The translations under genes and the position numbers were made by a program. This document shows positions 19,270 to 24,000 of a stretch of DNA of 24,000 bases, piece by piece. Source of the stretch: Isochrysis galbana (lineage: Eukaryota; Haptophyta; Isochrysidales; Isochrysidaceae); the NCBI GenBank assembly GCA_018136815.1, contig JADDIW010000116.1:1-24000 (forward strand). Direction: 5' to 3'. The notes under the pieces are model-generated. The model made no database searches, had not been told where the DNA came from, and was given only the letters and a program-made list of their open reading frames with translations. Within the stretch, counting starts at the first letter, position 1. The number at the start of each line of letters is the position of its first letter.

Positions 19270-19616
19270 TTTTAACAAATTTTTATGGGTCGCGGCGCGG
19301 CAAAGCAACGGGACTAGCGCTCACTAAAGACAGGACACCCTGCCGCGGCAAGCGCAAGCACCCTTCCCCCCTTATGCCACCCAGCTCCTCACTAGCTTTC
19401 TACCTGCGCTAGCCAGAGCGCCCCTCCCTCCACACTCAGACAGCCCCCTAGGCCATGTCGACGTCGGTGTCGGGTGGTGCTGTGGCTTGCGCGCGCTTGG
19501 GGTCCGGCGGCTTGGGGCGGCCCCGTTGGGGTGTCGTGGCGGCGGGGGGCTGGGAAGTGGGAGCGGTCGGCGCGCGCGCTCCATCGCGTGGCAAACTATA
19601 ACGATAGCTTTGTGAG
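19270..19616 (-). mobile_element. Retroelement copy C: short non-autonomous LINE derivative
   Basis: Read on the minus strand: leader hairpin with a G-T wobble (AAGCTAT-CGTT-ATAGTTT), an ATG at 19584, about 140 bp resembling the start of ORF1 in copies A and B, then a direct jump to a 3' module (about 19443-19270). That module runs from GGGCTGTCTGAGTGTGGAGG to CCATAAAAATTTGTTAA and an AT-rich tail. The same module ends copy D. Keeping both ends and losing the middle recalls the RIME/ingi type of non-autonomous element in trypanosomes. The reading frame breaks after MERA. The plus-strand neighbour, copy D, was inserted into its 5' edge. Confidence 0.75.
19597..19616 (+). repeat. Target-site duplication left of copy D
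   Basis: TATAACGATAGCTTTGTGAG recurs exactly at 20769-20788. The first few bases merge with the TA tail of copy D on the right, so the secure length is 16-20 bp. The sequence is the complement of the 5' edge of copy C. Confidence 0.85.
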
Positions 19617-19641
19617 AAAAACTATTGTTATAGTTTGAACT

Positions 19642-20565
19642 ATGGAGCGTGCCGCGACCGCTCCCGAGCCTCAGGCGACCCTCGCCACTGCGCCCCACCT
19701 GGGACGCCCCACGCCGCCCGAGGCGGCTCGTCAGAAAGCCCTCTCAAAGCCCATCCAGCCCATCCAAACCACACCCGCGCGAGCGCGCGGGGTGGCGAGC
19801 ACTGGCACCGAACAGGTTGCCACCATAGCTCTGCGCATCATGCAGGGGGTCTTTGAGACCCCCTCCAACAGTGGGAAACCCTCCCACCCCAAGAGCACCT
19901 CATGTGGGAGGGCAGCTCAGCTGCCCTCCCCATGGTGGAAACCTCTACCATCAGTGCATCCAACATGGGAGGGCACTTCACAACAATCAATCTTCCACAG
20001 AGAGCACTCAATGCCTCTTTTTTTCAACATGTTGACACACTTCTCATCTTCACCCCACTCTTGTGGGCCACAAGTACCTACAACTCAGTGCCCTGCCTTG
20101 GGCCCTCTTTCAACACTTGACTCCCTCTCCCACTCCCCCTTCACACTACAACCAACCCAAACAACACGAACCCCCTTGCCTTGTGTTTCAAGCACCAAAA
20201 ATTTCAACTCAAGACACATGTTGATACACTTCTCGTCTTCGCCCCACTCTTGTGGGCCACAAGTACCTACAACTCAGTGCCCTGCCTTGGGCCCTCCTTC
20301 AACACTTCACTTCCTCTCCCACTCCCTCTTCCATCTACAACCAACCCAAGAAGCACAAACCCCCTCGTCCTCTGTTTCAAGCACCAAAAATTTCGACTCA
20401 AGACAAGAGGGAGGACATGTCTTGAGGCGGCGTCGCTGCCCATGCCTAGCGCAAGGGTATAGCGCCGCCACTCAGACATCTCCTTCCCCACAGCTCCTCT
20501 TTGAGGAGTTGCTCCTCACCCTCCCATTAGGCCCCCTTGCCTGCGAGACCAATACAGAATCCTAG
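19642..20565 (+). pseudogene. ORF1/gag-like frame of copy D (307 codons)
   Basis: Begins MERAATAPEPQA, the family N-terminus, and stays open to 20565. The nucleotide stretch around 19965-19990 matches copy B (GGGCACTTCACA), but there the conserved reading (GGHFT) is in a different frame from the long ORF, so the frame has shifted after the N-terminus. The rest is Pro/Ser/Thr-rich with a 63-residue direct repeat (from 20027). It has no zinc knuckle, RNA-binding or catalytic motif. It is probably not a working protein. Confidence 0.5.
20027..20404 (+). repeat. 189-bp tandem duplication inside copy D
   Basis: ACATGTTGA starts at 20027 and 20216, and the two 189-bp units match closely over their whole length (for example the shared word GGCCACAAGTACCTACAACT). 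The period is 63 codons, so the surrounding open frame is kept. Confidence 0.9.
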
Positions 20566-20768
20566 CGTGGGGGGCTGTCTGAGTGTGGAGGGAGGGGCGC
20601 TCCGGCTAGCGCAGGTAGAAGGCTAGTGAAGAGCTGGGTGGCACAAGGGGGGAAGGGTGCTTGCGCTTGCCGCGGCAGGGAGTCCTGTCATGAGTGAGCG
20701 CTAGTCCCATTCCTTTGCCGCTTCGCGATCCATAAAAATTTGCTAATATATATATATATATATATATA

Positions 20769-20788
20769 TATAACGATAGCTTTGTGAG
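20769..20788 (+). repeat. Target-site duplication right of copy D
   Basis: An exact partner of 19597-19616. It is followed by two near-copies of GTGAGTGACCGAGCTAT with an 18-bp period (20784-20818), which represent the original 5' flank of copy C. Confidence 0.85.
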
Positions 20789-20818
20789 TGACCGAGCTAT
20801 AGTGAGTGACCGGGCTAT

Positions 20819-21551
20819 GTGTATGCAAGGCCGCGGGCATGGCGAGAATTTTAACAGGGTTTCCCCCCATCGCAACCAACTCTAAAGTTAGTTGGCTAGG
20901 ACATGACATAATTGATTTTAATAAAATCAATCAGTGTGGAGGAGCGGCACAAAGCGGCATACTCTTCATCTTTATCTTCATCAAGTCATCAAGTTTTCGT
21001 ACACTTCGAGTGCCGTGGACGTCGACGGTGTCGGGCATGGAGAACTTAGGAATACTAACATTCTCATATAGTATCGGCTTTGACTTGATGGAAAACATGA
21101 GTCAGTGAGCTCTACCCGCTGTACATCAAGCGCATCGATGGAGTGCGCACACGGTGAACACAGAGTGCGCTGAGCGCAACCTGTCCCGTCGTAGAAGGCT
21201 CTTCAGCTGCGTAAGTATCATCGGCCTTCACATTGCGTGTTAAATGACTCGAATGACGTGGCGAGCTGAACACACGCCGCAAAGAAGCGCTCAGAGAAGC
21301 TCAAAGGAATGTCATGTGTGTCACCGTACCGGCATCGTCCACACATTAGTGAGGCGACGGTGGACAAGCATGCGTCATTGCTGTCCTAAGATTTGAACTG
21401 GGCGGCCTCTTAGCAGCGCTAGAGAATACCCGCAGGCTCACTAGGGCTCCCTGTATAAGCTCAGGCTAGCAGTCGCGCCGAGACAAGGTACATCGGATGC
21501 TCTCAGAGAAGTGTACAGCCATTTTTAGTTGCAAGCATTAGTTTATAGGGC
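20819..21551. other. Spacer with a short perfect hairpin
   Basis: ATTGATTTT-AAT-AAAATCAAT (20911-20931) is a perfect 9-bp stem in an AT-rich patch, and a weaker CCAACT/AGTTGG pair lies just before it. The rest is unremarkable. A tRNA-like stretch near 21380-21480 does not fold properly. Confidence 0.35.
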
Positions 21552-21887
21552 TCATCCTTCGGCCATCTGCCCCGCGAAGAGCAGGCCAACCAGAAGCGCA
21601 GCTCCGCACGGTTTGGCGATGAGTGGGATGCGGAGCCTTGTAGCGCCGTGGGCAAGGCCGAGCATAGCGAGCAGGATTATGGCGACCTGCGGGCAGGCGG
21701 CCTCGGATGAGCCATGTGATGGTGGCGCGGGCGGGCGGTGGTGCGCACGGACCGCGTGGAGGCTGCTCTCGATCTCGCGCTCTTCGGCGGTCATCGTGGC
21801 GCCAAAGTGGAACACGCCCGCACGTGCGATCCGCATGTCAGTCAGGACCAGCTGGAGGAGCGAGCATAACTCGGCCGCCCGCCACAT
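21552..21887 (-). CDS. Hypothetical small protein with two possible membrane helices
   Basis: A minus-strand frame of 111 residues with mostly G or C third positions, like the accepted genes here. A charged first half (TMTAEEREIESSLHAV at about 31-46) is followed by a Pro-rich linker. Two hydrophobic stretches follow, at about 67-82 (QVAIILLAMLGLAHGA) and about 93-108 (PCGAALLVGLLFAGQ), with RLRIPLIAK between them. This suggests a hairpin membrane anchor. I do not recognise the family. A CT-rich tract with TTCTCCAG lies upstream on its coding strand, so the annotated start could instead be an internal exon. It could also be chance, because the opposite strand is open as well. Confidence 0.35.
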   Translation of the reverse strand: MWRAAELCSLLQLVLTDMRIARAGVFHFGATMTAEEREIESSLHAVRAHHRPPAPPSHGSSEAACPQVAIILLAMLGLAHGATRLRIPLIAKPCGAALLVGLLFAGQMAEG

Positions 21888-21894
21888 CCTCTAG

Positions 21895-22229
21895 CACAAC
21901 CAGCGAAGCGCCGAGACGAGGAAGAATGGGAGCGCTGGGAAAAGAACTAAGCAAAGCTGGAGAAAAAGAGAGAGAATGGGGGAGGGAGGGAGTCTTCTTA
22001 AGGCAAATAGAGCAGCTGCAGAGCAGAGTTGGCCAGGGCGTTCACAGATCTCTGCGAGTACCCAAAGGGGGGCTCACAGGTAGCAGTGGCAGAGAGCCTC
22101 TCGTGGTGAGGCCCGGGGTGGTGAAGGAGGGGGGGGGGATGCACGCACCCGAAGAAAGGGGGGGAGGGCGGGAAGGAAGAGGACTCGCCGGCGCTAACGC
22201 GCGCGTTCCACACGCTGGGCGAGGGGGGC
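21895..22229. other. Purine-rich spacer
   Basis: G- and A-rich sequence grading into the GA tract. The long minus-strand frame of 332 codons that crosses it (to 22996) is Ser/Pro/Leu low complexity from the CT strand and is not accepted as a gene. Confidence 0.4.
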
Positions 22230-22780
22230 GGGGGGAGGGGGGGGAGGGAGGGAGAGTGAGGGGCGGAGAGGGAGAGAGAGGGGGAGGAAAGGGAAGAGAG
22301 AGAGAAGGGGAGGAGAGGGGGGAGAGGGAGGGAGGGAGAGTGAGAGAATACAAATACAAAAAATGTATATCTGTGTGTATATGTGTGTGTGCTTATGTGT
22401 GTAGAGTGTAGAGAGAGGGTAGAGTAGGGAGAAAGAGAGGGAGAAGAAGAGCGAGAGAGAGAGGAGAAACAGAGAGTAGAGAGAGAAGATATCAGCCAGG
22501 AGACGAGAAGTAAGCAGGGGAGAGATGGAGAGAAGAGAAACAAGATTTGTGAGGAGGGAGAGAGATGATAGAGGAGAGAGTAAGAGAGGTACAGCAGCGC
22601 GAGCGGTGGCGGCGTACGTAAGGAGAGGAGGAGAGGAAAGAAGAGAGAGAGAGTAGTAGGGGTGGAGTAGGAGAGAGAAGAAGAGGGCTGTGTGTGTGGG
22701 GGGGGGGGACGACGAGATCTCTGGGCGGGCGGCGGGCGGGCGGGCGGAGAGAGAGAGAGAGAGAGGGATAGAGTAGTAGT
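22230..22780 (+). repeat. GA/GGGA purine tract with a TG-rich interruption
   Basis: Mostly purine on the plus strand, broken by TATCTGTGTGTATATGTGTGTG at about 22366-22395. A GGGCGGGCGGCGGGCGGGCGGGCGG stretch lies near 22722-22746. It precedes the coding-like segment at 22812, as the 10.7-11.1 kb tract precedes the ART-LRR gene. Confidence 0.85.
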
Positions 22781-22811
22781 GGGTACTCCGTAGCTACGCA
22801 ATTCCTGGCGC

Positions 22812-23204
22812 GTGCCCAACTCCTGGCCTGGGGGTCCTTCGGTGGCAGCGCTCGAGCAAAGGTCAGTGGGACAGAAGCTGGCAGCGCGCCAAGCCGCCGC
22901 AAAACTGTGGAGCGCAGATGGTGACGCCGGGCGCCTGAAGAAGGAGGAGCTGTTTGCCCTTCTGAGTGAGTGGAAGGCCGGGGATGGACAGCTCAAACCG
23001 ACGGATGGGAAGAAGGATAAGCTTTTGCCTTTGTTTCATGAGTGCGTGTCCAAAATGGGTTGTTGGGAGAGTGTTGTGAAAGTGTTGTGAGACCCGCCCG
23101 CGGGAGAGCTCGACGCACAAGGCCGAAAGCTTCAGCAACAACTGGCTCCAGTCGTGGTCGTGACTCCAGTTGTGGTAGCAAGTGCCATAGCTGAACCTCA
23201 GTGA
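22812..23204 (+). pseudogene. Coding-like segment with internal TGA; helix-extension-helix-like motif
   Basis: The frame has no ATG start (a TAG lies at 22791) and may begin at an acceptor such as GGTGGCAG at about 22845. It reads like protein: AALEQRSVGQKLAARQAAAKL, then GRLKKEELFALLSEWKAG and GKKDKLLPLFHEC. The pattern of two helices around a basic loop resembles SAP-like DNA-binding motifs, but only loosely. A TGA at 23088-23090 interrupts it, yet the same frame continues with protein-like sequence (DPPAGELDAQGRKLQQQLAP) to a TGA at 23202-23204. It is either a pseudogene, a gene whose stop is spliced out, or an exon piece. Function unknown. Confidence 0.4.
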
Positions 23205-24000
23205 GAGAGATAGACTATGTGCACACCATTACCATCATGACCATTACTTGCCCTTATGCTTATATGAAGAGCCATTATATGGTGGTGGCTATGTGCGAGC
23301 CGCGCCGCGGCGGTACCCGTGCCCCGACCAGCGCCGTGCGCACCACACGCGTCGTGCTAGCTTCCCTACTGCTTGTCTATGGTGTTGTGGGCTTCACCTA
23401 TGTGTTGTTATGGGACATGAGCTGGTACCACTCCACTTTTCATGGGCTATGCCGGAGATATGGGCTGTTTTGGCCTGGAAGGACTCCATGTCAGGGATTG
23501 GACCAGTATTAATATTTGCACTTGCAGACCGGGTCCTCGTTCACCTGCCGTTAGCGTCCAACGCCATGCAATTCGGGTCAAGTCCGCCTGTGCTGGGCTG
23601 GAGGGTACTACATGCTTCAAGGCACATCCCTTTTGGGGGGGGCCTAGCCCCATTTTGACCAAAATACAAGGGGGAAGGACTAGGGTGTCAGGAATTGAGT
23701 AGACACCGAGTAGGTAGTGGTAGTGGGTAGGGGAGTCAGTCTTAGGCTCCCCCCCCCCCCCCGCGCGCGAGCCTCGGTTGTGGAATACAATACAAGTAGG
23801 TCGTATAAAAAAGAGGGTTTTTGCAGGGCTCAAGAAGGTCCCAACAAGAGGCCCCCGTCAATAGCACCTGGCTGGGCGCTCTTGGGGCTCTATTATTGGG
23901 GCCTTGTTGCAAAAGGTGAAACGCGCGTTCTCCTCTCCAAGAGTGGCTCGACTTGCTTTCTCCTGTGCAGTTCACGGGGAGACGGGGAGGGGCGCGCGAT
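23205..24000. other. Right-end region, no confident gene
   Basis: Three overlapping plus frames are open between 23201 and 23702 with little to choose between them. One (23201-23512) has a hydrophobic stretch VVLASLLLVYGVVGFTYVLL. None has a recognised domain. A run of about 14 C occurs near 23748-23762. Confidence 0.35.

Larger units (their letters stand above)
19617..20768 (+). mobile_element. Retroelement copy D, 1.15 kb, with 20-bp target-site duplication
   Basis: Starts AAAAACTATTG with the family hairpin (19619-19636) and ends with the shared 3' module (about 20565-20745, to CCATAAAAATTTGCTAA) and a (TA)n tail. The exact 20-bp duplication on both sides is what target-primed reverse transcription by a LINE would leave. 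The inside contains ORF1-like sequence and a 189-bp tandem duplication. No reverse transcriptase is present, so it depended on a partner element, plausibly the one represented by the ORF2 fragment next to it. Confidence 0.85.

Noticed and set aside
21375-21480. Possible tRNA or tRNA-derived SINE on the minus strand
   Set aside because: GTTCAAATC and a weak A-box-like TAGC word are present, but the T arm pairs at only three of five positions and no acceptor stem forms.
21998-22996. 332-codon minus-strand frame
   Set aside because: It is almost entirely Ser/Leu/Pro from the CT strand of a GA tract; no domain and no normal composition.
23201-23702. Three overlapping plus-strand frames
   Set aside because: None is clearly favoured by codon use or motif. 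The hydrophobic stretch in one of them is not enough to call a gene.

Overview
The window looks like nuclear DNA of a GC-rich eukaryotic microalga. The main evidence is a multi-exon gene with GT-AG spliceosomal introns, long GA/CT microsatellites and homopolymer runs, large spacers, and LINE-type retroelement debris with target-site duplications. The combination of an ADP-ribosyltransferase domain with leucine-rich repeats is one I associate with haptophytes and dinoflagellates, so a haptophyte-like marine alga is my best guess. That guess is inference, not proof.

Layout. 1-1023 (minus) is a RING-H2 ubiquitin-ligase gene that runs off the left edge; GA-rich tracts lie upstream of it to about 2190. 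2193-6180 is gene-poor: a 249-bp tandem duplication with a hairpin, an AT-motif cluster, a decayed reading frame, a 5' fragment of a retroelement (copy A) and a 203-bp tandem repeat. 6851-7282 (plus) is a compact intact gene resembling the DUF4864 family. 7719-8540 is a second, frameshifted retroelement copy (B). 9424-9685 (minus) is a broken exon-like segment. 10.4-11.1 kb is a purine wall of (GA)n with a run of 49 G.

11206-16415 (plus) is the centrepiece. I resolve it as a complete 15-exon gene of 1224 codons: an N-terminal algal-type region, an R-S-E mono-ADP-ribosyltransferase domain, then about 16 leucine-rich repeats. Every intron is phase 2, and almost every exon after the first is 84 nt, which is exactly one 28-residue repeat. 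Six of the thirteen exon-plus-intron units are exactly 192 bp.

16416-18300 has no convincing gene. 18452-19264 (minus) is a 5'-truncated LINE ORF2 C-terminus with its zinc-binding motif. 19270-20788 holds two short non-autonomous retroelement copies (C minus, D plus) joined head to head. Copy D is flanked by a 20-bp target-site duplication that is itself the leader of copy C. 21552-21887 (minus) is a possible small membrane protein. 22230-22780 is another GA tract, and 22812-23204 (plus) is a coding-like segment broken by a TGA.

The genes do not form an operon or an obvious pathway. The most unusual items are the one-exon-per-repeat ADP-ribosyltransferase gene and the family of hairpin-led non-autonomous retroelements (copies A-D).
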